This document shows, in pieces, positions 43,042 through 52,135 of a DNA stretch of 64,000 nt. A program made the translations under genes and the position numbers. The stretch comes from Ruegeria atlantica. Its GTDB lineage: Bacteria; Pseudomonadota; Alphaproteobacteria; Rhodobacterales; Rhodobacteraceae. Under the pieces are notes generated by a model. That model did not search any database, was not told where the DNA came from, and was given only the letters and a program-made list of their open reading frames with translations. Positions within the stretch are counted from its first letter, which is position 1. Every line of letters starts with the position of its first letter. Where the stretch lies: positions 248,001 through 312,000 of the forward strand of contig NZ_WQFE01000002.1 of assembly GCF_013033965.1 (NCBI RefSeq), given 5' to 3'.

Positions 43042-44013
43042 ATGAGTGTTTCAAATACGGTCCAGTTGGCCGGCGATCTTCGCATCAACCAAGTAGTCAG
43101 AATGACAAAGCGTGTTCTTGGCGCCCGGTTTTTAAATGACGAAGATTTCATGCCCCGAATTTCGCCTGAACAGGGGAAGCATCTGGCCGATCTGGCGCGT
43201 CGTGCCCGGGGCGACATTAACACGCCCATTCTGGTGTTGGGAGTTATGCCAAGATCGGGCACAAATTTTGTTCGCGACCTTGTGTCAAAACACCCGGATG
43301 TTTCAGCCGACCCCGGCAGACTTTACGAATTCCCTTTGCTGCACGCAGCAGGAGACGCAGCCGCATTCACCCGTGACTTTCTGCGGTATTTTCCAAGAAA
43401 CGAAGAAGTTATGGGAAAGTACGACGTTCTGGCCATGCTCGCCGGGGCCTGGTTTCGCGAATTGCAGGCGCAAGACGATGCGAAGCACATTTTGCTGAAA
43501 TGCCCGCACGTTCAGGATCTGACCCTCGCACGCTATATCTTTCCCGACGCAAAAATCATTTTGTGCCTGAGAGATGGGCGTGACGTGGTGGAATCGTCAC
43601 TTAAGACGTTCTCGCGGTATTCGTTGACCAGTAAGAACTTTCGCCAACTGGCCGATGAATGGCGCCTTGGGACCGAGGCGATCATGACTTTTGATGACAC
43701 CGGCAAAAACGCAAATTCAGACACGATGATCGTCAGATACGAAGACGTCGTCGCAGATACGCATGAAAATGTTCGCAGATTGCTGTCCCATATCGGATTG
43801 GCCGAGGACCGTTATCCCTGGGACGAGATCGACAAAATGCCCGTCCGTGGTTCGTCGCGGTCGAAAGTTTCGAATGATGACCGGTGGAAACCCGAAGAAA
43901 AATCGGCGGATTTCAACCCGGTAAAGCGCTGGGCATCCTGGTCGGACGCAAAAATAGCCCGGTTTGACAGGCTGGCGGGTAACGCGCTGGAGCTGGCTGG
44001 TTATGAACGCTGA
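43042..44013 (+). CDS. Sulfotransferase family protein (second)
   Basis: The protein has a 5'-PSB loop VMPRSGTNFVRDLVSKHPDV and a later LRDGRDVVESSLKTFSRY, which give the PAPS-binding Arg/Ser. This is the Sulfotransfer_3 type. Together with the enzyme at 38444 it suggests two sulfation steps. It overlaps the next glycosyltransferase gene by 11 bases, so these two are translationally coupled and probably modify the same polymer. Confidence 0.85.
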   Translation: MSVSNTVQLAGDLRINQVVRMTKRVLGARFLNDEDFMPRISPEQGKHLADLARRARGDINTPILVLGVMPRSGTNFVRDLVSKHPDVSADPGRLYEFPLLHAAGDAAAFTRDFLRYFPRNEEVMGKYDVLAMLAGAWFRELQAQDDAKHILLKCPHVQDLTLARYIFPDAKIILCLRDGRDVVESSLKTFSRYSLTSKNFRQLADEWRLGTEAIMTFDDTGKNANSDTMIVRYEDVVADTHENVRRLLSHIGLAEDRYPWDEIDKMPVRGSSRSKVSNDDRWKPEEKSADFNPVKRWASWSDAKIARFDRLAGNALELAGYER

Positions 44014-44968
44014 TCTGCGAAAGCACTCCCATCCTCATATTGCAATTTGCATTGCCACATATCTGCGACCTCAGGGGCTTCGCTCATTGATCGAAAGTCT
44101 CAATGCGCAAAAACTTGAGAAGAAGACCGTGCGTGTCACAATGGTGATTGTTGATAATGCGCCGGAGGCAACCGCAAAGGACACATTGGGCGACATACAG
44201 AATTTAACCAAATGGCCGGTTTGCTATGTTGTCGAACATGCGCGTGGAATTGTATCCGCGCGCAATCGGGCGCTGGCGGAAGCACCGCAAGACGCTGACT
44301 ACATCGCCTTTCTGGATGATGATGAATCCGTGTCAGCGCATTGGTTGGAACAGATGCTTGAAACGGTAGTGCTGCCCGATACTGTCGCGGTTCAGGGGCC
44401 GGTAGAGCCAAAATACCGGAAGGATCCGCCGGGCTGGGTTGACGCATTGAATCTGTTCCGAATGGGGCCTTACGAACAAGGGACACGCCTGAATTCGGCT
44501 GCCACCAATAACTCCCTCGTTGATGCGAGTGTTGTCCGCAAGCTTGGGATCTGGTTTGATCCACGTTTCAACATCACCGGCGGTGAGGACGAAGAGTTCT
44601 TCACGAGGGTGCGCGAAGCCGGGGGTACAATCCGGGCGTCGTCGGACGCCTTGGTCTGGGACGACGTCCCCGAAAACCGGACTTCAATGCGCTGGCTTGC
44701 ACGGCGCTGGTTCCGAAAGGGCAACACGCTGGGTCGCATCGCACTGATCCATCGCCGTGGGGTTGTGATGCGCGCCATCAAAGGATTTGGCGCTATTGGC
44801 TGGGGCTGTCTGATCTGTGTTTGTTTGGGGTTTGGTTCAAGTGCCAGGTGGCACCGCGGCGTGTTGGAAATCTTTCGCGGATTGGGGATGCTAGCGGCTC
44901 TTTTGCGGTTCGACTTCGCCGAGTACAGCGCGTCGGCAGTTCAGGTTGACCGGGTTGGGGGGCGATGA
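44003..44968 (+). CDS. Glycosyltransferase family 2
   Basis: The N-terminal GT-A domain has ICIATYLRPQGL, VIVDNAP and an extended DxD region AFLDDDESVSAHWLEQM. A second half DPRFNITGGEDEEFFTRVREAGG supplies the acceptor/base-type ED motif. The C-terminal part contains a hydrophobic segment (GFGAIGWGCLICVCLGFG). It is likely to add a sugar to the lipid-linked repeat. Start overlaps the sulfotransferase by 11 bases; its stop is one base before the next GT2 gene. Confidence 0.88.
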   Translation: MNADLRKHSHPHIAICIATYLRPQGLRSLIESLNAQKLEKKTVRVTMVIVDNAPEATAKDTLGDIQNLTKWPVCYVVEHARGIVSARNRALAEAPQDADYIAFLDDDESVSAHWLEQMLETVVLPDTVAVQGPVEPKYRKDPPGWVDALNLFRMGPYEQGTRLNSAATNNSLVDASVVRKLGIWFDPRFNITGGEDEEFFTRVREAGGTIRASSDALVWDDVPENRTSMRWLARRWFRKGNTLGRIALIHRRGVVMRAIKGFGAIGWGCLICVCLGFGSSARWHRGVLEIFRGLGMLAALLRFDFAEYSASAVQVDRVGGR

Positions 44969-44969
44969 C

Positions 44970-45899
44970 ATGGAGCAAAAGTCTGCACTCCGGTTCTCGA
45001 TCATTATCCCGGCTCGGAACATGGAGCGGTTCATCGAGGAGACGCTGAAAAGCGTCTGCCAGCAAACCATGTCAGACTTCGAAGTCCTTTGCATTGATGA
45101 CGGGTCGATTGACGGCACTCGGGACATTCTGGAAAGGTTTGCTGGAAAGGATGACCGTATCCTGCCGATTTCAGGACCGGCCAAAGGGGTCAGTGCAGCC
45201 CGAAATCTTGGCTTACGAATGGCAAAGGGCCAACTGCTTTTGTTTCTCGACGCGGATGATGTTTTGCATCCTCAGGCGTTGGACAGATTCAGTGCAGCCC
45301 TGACTGACCCGCATGTGGTCGGTGCGGTGGCCGGTGTGCAGCGCATCAACATGGATGGTGAGGAGCTGCGGGGGGCAGACAACCGCTTACTTGTCCCTCA
45401 GCACGATCAACTAGCCGCTTTGCTGCGAAAAAACTTCATCGTAAATGGCGGGGCGCTGGCTCTTCGTGCGGAAATTGCGCGGCAGTCCGGGGGATTTGAC
45501 GAAAGTCTCACGAATGGTGAGGACTGGGAGTTTTGGTGCCGCGTCGCGCTGATCGGTCCGTTTGCCGTGGTCGCAGGGCCCGCGCTATTGTTTTATCGTC
45601 AGGTCGCAAGCGGTGCCAACTACATGACTCGTGGTCCGGTGTTTTCCCGCCGAGTTCCGTGCATCGACAAAGTCGCCGACAATCCGGCGATGCAACAAGA
45701 GTTCGGATCGCGCTTGCGACGTCTGCTGCGGGCCAGGCAAATTGACGTGTTCTGGACCGGCGTCAGAAATCAATACCAGTACGGGCGCAAACCAACCGCG
45801 CTCGTTGAAGGGCTGTGCGGAATGCTTATGTACCCAGATAGCCTGTTTCGCCCTAAATTGATCTGGCGGTTCGTTCGCAGCCTGGATCGACGAGTTTAG
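44970..45899 (+). CDS. Glycosyltransferase family 2
   Basis: A GT-A domain starts at SIIIPARNMERFIEETLKSV. It has CIDDGSIDGT, GVSAARNLGL and the DxD motif FLDADDVLHP; the second half has GGFDESLTNGEDWEFWCR (GEDWEF acceptor motif). The C-terminal ~70 residues are basic and helical. It lies one base after the previous GT2 gene with GGGGGGC upstream of the ATG. With the two adjacent enzymes it forms one operon with the sulfotransferase. Confidence 0.9.
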   Translation: MEQKSALRFSIIIPARNMERFIEETLKSVCQQTMSDFEVLCIDDGSIDGTRDILERFAGKDDRILPISGPAKGVSAARNLGLRMAKGQLLLFLDADDVLHPQALDRFSAALTDPHVVGAVAGVQRINMDGEELRGADNRLLVPQHDQLAALLRKNFIVNGGALALRAEIARQSGGFDESLTNGEDWEFWCRVALIGPFAVVAGPALLFYRQVASGANYMTRGPVFSRRVPCIDKVADNPAMQQEFGSRLRRLLRARQIDVFWTGVRNQYQYGRKPTALVEGLCGMLMYPDSLFRPKLIWRFVRSLDRRV

Positions 45900-45943
45900 G
45901 TCTGACGAGAGTGTACGAAAGACCCGTGCGGAGGATAAAGGCA

Positions 45944-48481
45944 ATGGCGCTGTCACGACGCATGCTGTTGAAGCAGGGAACCGCGTTAGCGGTTTTTGCG
46001 CCGTTTGCCAGTTGTCTCGGCGCCTCTGCGGCCTCGGGTGAAACGCAAGACAGCATCATTGGGTTTGCGGGTGGCAATATGGTGCACATAACGGTTCTGG
46101 ATACAGCTTTTGATCTTGCCGAACCCGTTGCCGTTTCCGACACGGACCGCGTGAAATGGTCCCCGGATCCCTGGAACCCATTTGGGTCCGCGGGTCAGCT
46201 GAACGGTCGGTCAGGGTGCTTTTCGGGTGACATGAACCTGACCGAACCTCAGCTGTTCATACCGTGGCCGGAGGTTGTCCCACAAAGCCGTCGCAGCGGA
46301 TTTCGGCAAGGAAAGAAAGCGCGCCAGAAGCTCGCCCTGGCAGACCAGCCTAAGAATTGGCGCATCACGATCAATGGAGAGCCCGCCCAGATCGTAGCGC
46401 TTTACCGCAAATCAACACCGATCGGCACGCGGGCGGTCGCGGTCAGACGATGGGAAAGCAGCAAGCGGCACTATATGACGTTCGAGCTGGATCGCGCTGT
46501 GCCTGACGGTGCGCTTGTCACGCTTGAGGGGCCTTCGGTTCCGCTGACCGAACGACGTCGCGAGCCCCAGGTATTCAGCGAGGCCATCCATGTTTGTCAG
46601 GCCGGGTATCCGCTGACCGGTCCCAAGATCGGATATGTCGGCAGCTGGTGGGGTCACGACAAAGACGGTCGCACCGGCAGCACTGACGCGCTGTTGTCAC
46701 AAGGCACGGGCTGGAGTCTGATTTCAGCGGAAGACGGTTCCGTGTTGAAGTCCGGGCAGTTGGCATTGGCAAAATCCGTCGGGGAACCGCATCAAAAAGG
46801 CGCAAACTTCAACGGCTGCGATATATACGAGGCCGACTTTTCGAATATCGAACGCGCCGGGCAATACTATCTGCATGTTGAAGGTTTCGGGCGTTCGTTT
46901 CCATTCGAGGTGTCACCTCGGCCCTATGAAAACGCACTGAGGCTGGCCGCGCGTTGGTATTTTCACCAAAGATCAGGCTGCGAGATCGCTGAGCCCTATG
47001 GTGAAGGCAGGACGCGCCCGCGCAATGGCCATCCCGACGACGGGCTGACCGTTTGGCAAACCCAAGTGACCATAGGCCAGACAATCGAAGGGTACGCCAA
47101 AGCCGACGCGTTCAAATTGCTGTCCGAGTATGCAGCAGCGCATCCGGCCAACGGTTCGGCTGATCAGGATGCGATGGCCGCCAACCCGGACGCATGGGGT
47201 GGCTGGCATGACGCCGGAGACTGGGATCGACGCATCCAGCATATGGATGTCGTCTACCACATGGCGGATATAATAGAGACCTTTGAACACACCCGTTCGT
47301 TGTCCCTTAACCTGCCGGAAAGTGGCAAGCCGTTCGCTGACCCTGTTGTTGCTGCCAAAAAGAACGATCTGGATTTGGGCGATGGGGAAACGGTTCTGCC
47401 AGATCTCATTCACGAGGCACTTTGGGGGGCCTCGGTGTGGCGCAGAACGCAAGGTGACGATGGCGCGATCATCGGCGGGGTCGAATATTCAAGCAGCGGC
47501 ATTATCGGGTCGGTCTCGTGGAATCCGGTTCAGACAACCTACGCCTACGGCGCCGAAGACTGGGCCGCCTTCCGTTTCGCCTTTGGAGCGGCAAAACTGG
47601 GCCATGTGATCAAGACGGTTTGTGGCGATGCCGTTTTGGGTGACGCCCTCATCAATGAAGCCGTCCGTGCCTGGCATTGGGCAGAGAGCCAGCCGGTGCC
47701 TGCCCAGGATCAGGCGGGAAACAATCGCGATAGTGTGCAACGGGCGCGCATCGCTTCGGCGGCGGTTGTTTTCCGCGCAAGCGGGGATGAGACCGCCCGT
47801 GTTTTGTTCGAAGACAACAATCCTTTTGCACCGCAATCCGACAACCCGATCAAAGCGATCGTGGCAGAGAGGTATCCCAACTCGTACCTCGAATATGTTC
47901 TGGCGTCCCGCGAAGGACGCCCGTCAAACGCGAAAATCGTTGCGGCAATTGAAGGATGGATCAAATACCGTGCCCTGCAATTGAAACGCATGGGACGCGA
48001 TTTCGGGTTGCACACAACTGCAACCTATCCGTGGAGCCGGGCCTGGATGCGGTTTGGGCCGGGCTCGAACTGGCGTGCCAGTCAGTGGATGATGTACTAC
48101 GCCGCAAGGGGCGAATTGCCGACCGAAATATCCAACGCTGCCATTGAGGGGATGTGGTTTGGCCTGGGCTGTAACCCAGCCAACGTTTCACTCGTTCAGG
48201 GCCTCGGAAAGCGGGATTTCGCGGACCCGTTGATGACCGAAAGGTTTGGGGCGGCCACTATTCCCGGTCAGATCAGCTTTGGCGTAACCGGGGGAAAGAT
48301 GCATGAATGGGAACTCAGAAAGGTTCGTGGTTCGATTTATCCGACGAACCAGGAAGACTGGCCTGTTTATGCCCAGATTTTTGAAAGCCGGAGTATCGTG
48401 ATTTCAGCCGAACATGGTATGAAGTCCAACGCCCTTGAGTGGTTGATTGCCTGCGCGCTGGCGACCGCGCAAGAACGCTGA
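45944..48481 (+). CDS. Tat-exported glycoside hydrolase family 9 enzyme
   Basis: The N terminus is a twin-arginine signal (MALSRRMLLKQGTALAVFAP). A Cellulase N-type Ig-like domain follows (region ~215-320, with VCQAGYPLTGPK and QYYLHVEGFGRSFPFEV). The (alpha/alpha)6 domain carries the family nucleophile/metal region GGWHDAGDWDRRI and a late active-site-like YPTNQEDWPVYAQI. GH9 enzymes cut beta-1,4-glucans. In an EPS locus it could trim or release the polymer in the periplasm, as cellulases do in cellulose-synthesis operons. ATG 45944 gives a proper Tat signal; 45911 is in frame. Confidence 0.85.
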   Translation: MALSRRMLLKQGTALAVFAPFASCLGASAASGETQDSIIGFAGGNMVHITVLDTAFDLAEPVAVSDTDRVKWSPDPWNPFGSAGQLNGRSGCFSGDMNLTEPQLFIPWPEVVPQSRRSGFRQGKKARQKLALADQPKNWRITINGEPAQIVALYRKSTPIGTRAVAVRRWESSKRHYMTFELDRAVPDGALVTLEGPSVPLTERRREPQVFSEAIHVCQAGYPLTGPKIGYVGSWWGHDKDGRTGSTDALLSQGTGWSLISAEDGSVLKSGQLALAKSVGEPHQKGANFNGCDIYEADFSNIERAGQYYLHVEGFGRSFPFEVSPRPYENALRLAARWYFHQRSGCEIAEPYGEGRTRPRNGHPDDGLTVWQTQVTIGQTIEGYAKADAFKLLSEYAAAHPANGSADQDAMAANPDAWGGWHDAGDWDRRIQHMDVVYHMADIIETFEHTRSLSLNLPESGKPFADPVVAAKKNDLDLGDGETVLPDLIHEALWGASVWRRTQGDDGAIIGGVEYSSSGIIGSVSWNPVQTTYAYGAEDWAAFRFAFGAAKLGHVIKTVCGDAVLGDALINEAVRAWHWAESQPVPAQDQAGNNRDSVQRARIASAAVVFRASGDETARVLFEDNNPFAPQSDNPIKAIVAERYPNSYLEYVLASREGRPSNAKIVAAIEGWIKYRALQLKRMGRDFGLHTTATYPWSRAWMRFGPGSNWRASQWMMYYAARGELPTEISNAAIEGMWFGLGCNPANVSLVQGLGKRDFADPLMTERFGAATIPGQISFGVTGGKMHEWELRKVRGSIYPTNQEDWPVYAQIFESRSIVISAEHGMKSNALEWLIACALATAQER

Positions 48482-48608
48482 TGTGATCCCTTATCACAAA
48501 CTCAAAGGTCCCCCTTTCACCAACCTCCTGCATTGACTATGTGTAGCTGAACGCCAGCGGAGCGTCGCCGGCCCTTGATGTCTGCCTTGAACAACCGGGA
48601 GCGCGCCA

Positions 48609-49043
48609 ATGTTGTTTCTCCGTCCGGCACTTGTTGCATTTTGCGTATTCGCATTGCCTGCAATTGCTATGGCACAGACCGCAGCGACTGCTTTGGAAAG
48701 CCTTCAAATCGAGCTGAATACGGTTCAGGACGTCGAAAACGCCTGCAGATTGACCTTTGTGGTGGAAAACCAAACCGGGACGGCCATTGATGAGGCCAGC
48801 TTTGAGACTGTGATATTTGACGCTTCTGGCAGCGTGGTCAGACTGTCACTTTTCAACTTTCGCGACTTACCCGTAGATCGCCCGCGAGTACGACAGTTCG
48901 ATTTGCCGGGTATGGGCTGCATTGCAGTCGGACGCGCCCTGATCAATGGCACAAACACCTGCAAGGTGGCCGGAGCAGAGAGTTCGATATGTGAGGACGG
49001 GCTAAAATTGCGAAGCCGAACAGATGTGGAGTTGATTGGATGA
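48609..49043 (+). CDS. Periplasmic protein of unknown function, first gene of TonB-like operon
   Basis: The protein has a signal peptide (FLRPALVAFCVFALPAIAMAQ), four cysteines and a predicted beta-sandwich (ACRLTFVVENQTGTAIDEASF). I recognise no named family, though it recalls conserved Rhodobacteraceae Tat-less exported proteins that precede exbB homologues. Its stop overlaps the exbB-like ATG by four bases, so it works with or is regulated together with that complex. Confidence 0.7.
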   Translation: MLFLRPALVAFCVFALPAIAMAQTAATALESLQIELNTVQDVENACRLTFVVENQTGTAIDEASFETVIFDASGSVVRLSLFNFRDLPVDRPRVRQFDLPGMGCIAVGRALINGTNTCKVAGAESSICEDGLKLRSRTDVELIG

Positions 49044-49705
49044 GCCCCTTTGAAGCGCTGCGCGAAATCCTTGATCTGGGCGGGCCGGTTGTTGCCATCC
49101 TGATCGCGATGTCCGTGGTGACCGTTGCGGTCACGCTCTACAAACTCTGGCAATTTGCGGCCTCTGGCGTCGGGCGCCACCGGGTATTGTCCGAGGCGCT
49201 TGCGGCCTGGGATGCGGGCGATCCGCAAACCGCCCACGCGCGCCTGGCCCAAAGCCGCAGCTATCTTGCCCCGTTGGTGCAGGTCGCGATGGAAGCCCCG
49301 GATACGCCTGGTCTGGACCAACGGCTGGATGCCGAGGCCGGTCTGGCGCTTGCAGGGCTTGAGCGTGGGTTCCGGATGTTGGACACGGTGGCACAGCTTG
49401 CGCCGCTACTGGGCCTGTTTGGCACGGTTCTGGGGATGATTGAGGCGTTTCAGAGCCTGCAATCCGCCGGATCATCTGTTGACCCATCACTGCTTGCCGG
49501 CGGCATCTGGGTCGCCCTTTTGACAACGGCTGTAGGGCTGGCTGTGGCGATGCCGACCTCGATGCTGCTGTCCTGGTTCGAAAGCCGCACAGCGCGTGAG
49601 CGGGTGTTTGCAGACAAGGCGCTGCGCACGATTTTGGTGCCAGGGCAGGCCGTTCCGCAGGCTGACGATACACGGGCAATGGCGACCGCGCCCGGACATG
49701 CGTAA
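49040..49705 (+). CDS. exbB: MotA/TolQ/ExbB proton channel family protein
   Basis: This is an inner-membrane proton-channel subunit with three helices: VVAILIAMSVVTVAVTLYKLW near the N terminus and LAPLLGLFGTVLGMIEAF plus LLAGGIWVALLTTAVGLAVAMP in the C-terminal half, the latter two being the conserved MotA_ExbB core. It should form a channel with the two ExbD-like proteins that follow and drive the TonB-like protein. All four genes overlap by 4-8 bases. Confidence 0.88.
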   Translation: MSPFEALREILDLGGPVVAILIAMSVVTVAVTLYKLWQFAASGVGRHRVLSEALAAWDAGDPQTAHARLAQSRSYLAPLVQVAMEAPDTPGLDQRLDAEAGLALAGLERGFRMLDTVAQLAPLLGLFGTVLGMIEAFQSLQSAGSSVDPSLLAGGIWVALLTTAVGLAVAMPTSMLLSWFESRTARERVFADKALRTILVPGQAVPQADDTRAMATAPGHA

Positions 49706-50063
49706 CGTCGCACCCTTTGTCCGGCGCCCTTTGTCGATGACCCCCCTCATCGACGTAATTTTCCTGCTGTTGCTGTTCTTCATGCTGTCGTCGACCTTCT
49801 CCAAATATGGTGAGATCGAGCTGAGCAACGCAGTAGGCGGCAATGCGACTTCGGATACACCGACCGAGCGGTTGTTCCTGCAACTGGGATCGGAACGGCT
49901 GATCCTGAACGGGCAGCCGGTTTCGCTTGCGGATCTGGAAACGCAACTGGAGTCTGGGCAGGTGCTGGTCAGTTTGGACGCAGATACGACGGCGCAGCGC
50001 GTCATAGATGTTCTGGTCCGGTTGCGCGGGCGTGACGGGCTAAGCATTCTGGTGCTGGAATGA
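49698..50063 (+). CDS. exbD: ExbD/TolR family protein (first copy)
   Basis: A short N-terminal cytoplasmic part (RRPLSMTPLIDV) leads into one membrane helix FLLLLFFMLSSTF. The Asp in LIDVIF is the conserved proton-carrying residue of ExbD. A periplasmic TolR-like domain follows. The ATG overlaps the exbB stop by 8 bases. Two non-identical ExbD genes in one operon imply a hetero-oligomeric stator. Confidence 0.85.
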   Translation: MRNVAPFVRRPLSMTPLIDVIFLLLLFFMLSSTFSKYGEIELSNAVGGNATSDTPTERLFLQLGSERLILNGQPVSLADLETQLESGQVLVSLDADTTAQRVIDVLVRLRGRDGLSILVLE

Positions 50064-50437
50064 TCAAGTACAGACGCCCCAAACGCAACCGCGACTCGAC
50101 GATTGCGTTGATCAACGTCGTTTTCCTGATGCTGATCTTTTTCCTGCTCACCGGCACGCTGGCCCCGCCGCTGGATCCGGATCTTAAGCTGGTGAACACG
50201 TCAGACCTTGAAGGGCGCGAACCGCCCGATGCGCTGATCCTGCACGCAGATGGCACGCTGAGCTTTCGCGGAGAACCAACCGACCCCGAAACGCATATGC
50301 GTGACCAAGGGGCCGAGGCTGTACGCATTGTTCCCGACCGAAACGCACCGGGTCCCCGTTTGATCGAGGTGACAGGTGCGTTGCGCCGCCTGGGCGCATC
50401 ATCTGTCTTTGTTGTGACCGAGAAGGCCCTGGAATGA
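50060..50437 (+). CDS. exbD: ExbD/TolR family protein (second copy)
   Basis: A basic N terminus (YRRPKRNRDS) precedes the helix TIALINVVFLMLIFFLLTGTLA. In this copy the residue at the place of the proton-carrying Asp is Asn (INVVF), so it may not carry protons and could be a structural partner of the first copy. A periplasmic domain of about 85 residues follows. ATG overlaps the previous stop by 4 bases. Confidence 0.85.
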   Translation: MIKYRRPKRNRDSTIALINVVFLMLIFFLLTGTLAPPLDPDLKLVNTSDLEGREPPDALILHADGTLSFRGEPTDPETHMRDQGAEAVRIVPDRNAPGPRLIEVTGALRRLGASSVFVVTEKALE

Positions 50438-51570
50438 TCCGGCGCTCGGCCATGATAGCGGCAGCGGCTATTCTGGTGTCGCTTTTCCTGCACCTGATGG
50501 GGCTGAGCGTGACCGGGCAGCGGCTTGCGGAAGGCACGCCAGATGGTCAGGCGAATGAATCAATAGAGCTAAGCACGACGTTCGAGGACCTTGCCGGGGT
50601 CGTCGCCGAGCCGGTTGAACCTGAACCGGCCGAAGCACCCGAACCCCCGGTTGAAACGCCGCCCGAGGAACCGGAAATCCCGGTCAGCGAGGCGCTTGTT
50701 GCGTCTGAAAACCCGCAGGAGGTTTACGCGCCTGATATCGGCGAGGCGGAGGTGGTTCAGTCGATTGCGACGGAACCGGTCGAGCCGGATGTGGCCGATA
50801 CCGAAAACACCGCCGAAGAGGATGCCGCCGCCAGCGATGATGCAAATGAAACCCCGCCGGTCGAGGCCGAAACAGCGGCAGAAGTCACTGAAGGAAACCC
50901 CGAAGCAGACATTGCCGAGCCGGAGGTCGCGACCGAGATCCAGCCCGTGGCCCCTGCTCCACAGGAGTTGGCGGCATTGCCGATCACTCCGTCGCCCGAG
51001 GCTGCGATCCCCGTGGTTCCGTTGGAAGCCGAGGCGATTGATCCTGACGATCCGGTTGAACCGACCGAACAGGATGCAGCCGAAGACGGGACAGAGCTGG
51101 CCGTGACGTCCTCGATCCGGCCGCAGCGCGCCGATCGCCAGCCGACGCCGGAACGGCGTGGCGTGCTGAATGGCGCGCGGGACTTCAGCGAGTTGCAGTT
51201 CCCGACAGAAGAGGTTGAATCGCCGCTGTATGCCTATAGGCGCGAAGGGTTGGATGCATTCACATCCGGCAGCAGCGGCAGCCGCTCGGGTGGGCGCGGT
51301 CCTGGGAATTCGGACACAACCAACTATGCCGGTGAGGTTCTGGTTCACCTGAACCGCGCGCCACCGATTTTTGTAGCGGCCCGGGGGTTTGCCAAAGTGT
51401 TTTTCGAGATCAATCCCGATGGCACCCTGGCCTGGGTCGATGTCATCGACAGTTCCGGATCGTCCGAGGTTGACCGGGCTGCACGGGCGCAGGTACAGGC
51501 GGCCTCGCCCTTTCCGCTGCCGCCGGGTGGGGTCAGCCGCAAACTGTCCTTCTTCTACACCAGCAATTGA
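50434..51570 (+). CDS. TonB-like energy transducer
   Basis: An N-terminal membrane anchor (SAMIAAAAILVSLFLHLMGL) is followed by a very long Pro/Glu/Ala-rich spacer of about 190 residues (PVEPEPAEAPEPPVETPPEE and onward). The C-terminal ~85 residues are a TonB domain ending FFEINPDGTLAWVDVIDSSGSSEVDRAA and FPLPPGG. TonB transfers the proton-motive force from ExbBD to outer-membrane receptors. The long acidic spacer would span the periplasm. No TonB-dependent receptor lies in the window. It is translationally coupled to exbD. Confidence 0.85.
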   Translation: MIRRSAMIAAAAILVSLFLHLMGLSVTGQRLAEGTPDGQANESIELSTTFEDLAGVVAEPVEPEPAEAPEPPVETPPEEPEIPVSEALVASENPQEVYAPDIGEAEVVQSIATEPVEPDVADTENTAEEDAAASDDANETPPVEAETAAEVTEGNPEADIAEPEVATEIQPVAPAPQELAALPITPSPEAAIPVVPLEAEAIDPDDPVEPTEQDAAEDGTELAVTSSIRPQRADRQPTPERRGVLNGARDFSELQFPTEEVESPLYAYRREGLDAFTSGSSGSRSGGRGPGNSDTTNYAGEVLVHLNRAPPIFVAARGFAKVFFEINPDGTLAWVDVIDSSGSSEVDRAARAQVQAASPFPLPPGGVSRKLSFFYTSN

Positions 51571-51592
51571 CCCGGGGCCGGTCCGCAGGACA

Positions 51593-52135
51593 TCATTTCT
51601 TTTCGAAGAACAGGATAACTTCGCCCAATCGCACACCGTAACGCGAGACATAGGCCCGGTTCAGCAGGCGATCATCCTCTAGCAGCCACATCCAATCATC
51701 GAAATTGACCCGCATGGTGCCTTCTTTGATTGGCAGGTCGATCTTGTACTTCCAGTTGAACGTATCGCCGCGCTCAACCCCGCTGGCGGTTCCCAGTACG
51801 CCGGGGGCGGTGCCTGTCCAGGTGTCCGCGCCGGTTTTGGTCAACGTCCAGATACGTTGCTCGGTCGCGCCATCGTCATAGACGAAGTCCTCAACCAGAG
51901 TCAGGGTTTCGCCATCCCACGTTCCGTCGATATCCACCGTAAAGCGGCGCGGAACGTTGCCCAAAACATCCTGAAACTGGCCATAGGCGACGGTCTTACC
52001 CTCAAAGAACTCTTCAAGGTTTAACTGCCGGTCAGATAGAAAGGTCTTGGGAATGCGCGGTTTAGCTGAACAGGCAGTCAGAACCGCCAGTCCGGCGACT
52101 GCCAGACCCGCAACAAGGACACGGCGCGAGATCAT
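51593..52135 (-). CDS. DUF3833 family lipoprotein
   Basis: The N terminus has a lipoprotein signal with lipobox LTAC (AVAGLAVLTACSAKP). The body fits DUF3833: LEEFFEGKTVAYGQFQD, FTVDIDGTWDGETLTLVEDF, NWKYKIDLP and a C-terminal DDWMWLLEDDRLLNRAYVSRYG. This family is found near lipid-modification genes in proteobacteria and lacks a known function. The stop is convergent to the TonB gene. It overlaps the upstream DUF3833 paralogue by 4 bases. Confidence 0.85.
   Translation of the reverse strand: MISRRVLVAGLAVAGLAVLTACSAKPRIPKTFLSDRQLNLEEFFEGKTVAYGQFQDVLGNVPRRFTVDIDGTWDGETLTLVEDFVYDDGATEQRIWTLTKTGADTWTGTAPGVLGTASGVERGDTFNWKYKIDLPIKEGTMRVNFDDWMWLLEDDRLLNRAYVSRYGVRLGEVILFFEKK

Noticed and set aside
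50569..51651. Long antisense frame across the TonB-like gene
   Set aside because: It arises from the biased Pro/Glu codons of the TonB spacer on the other strand.
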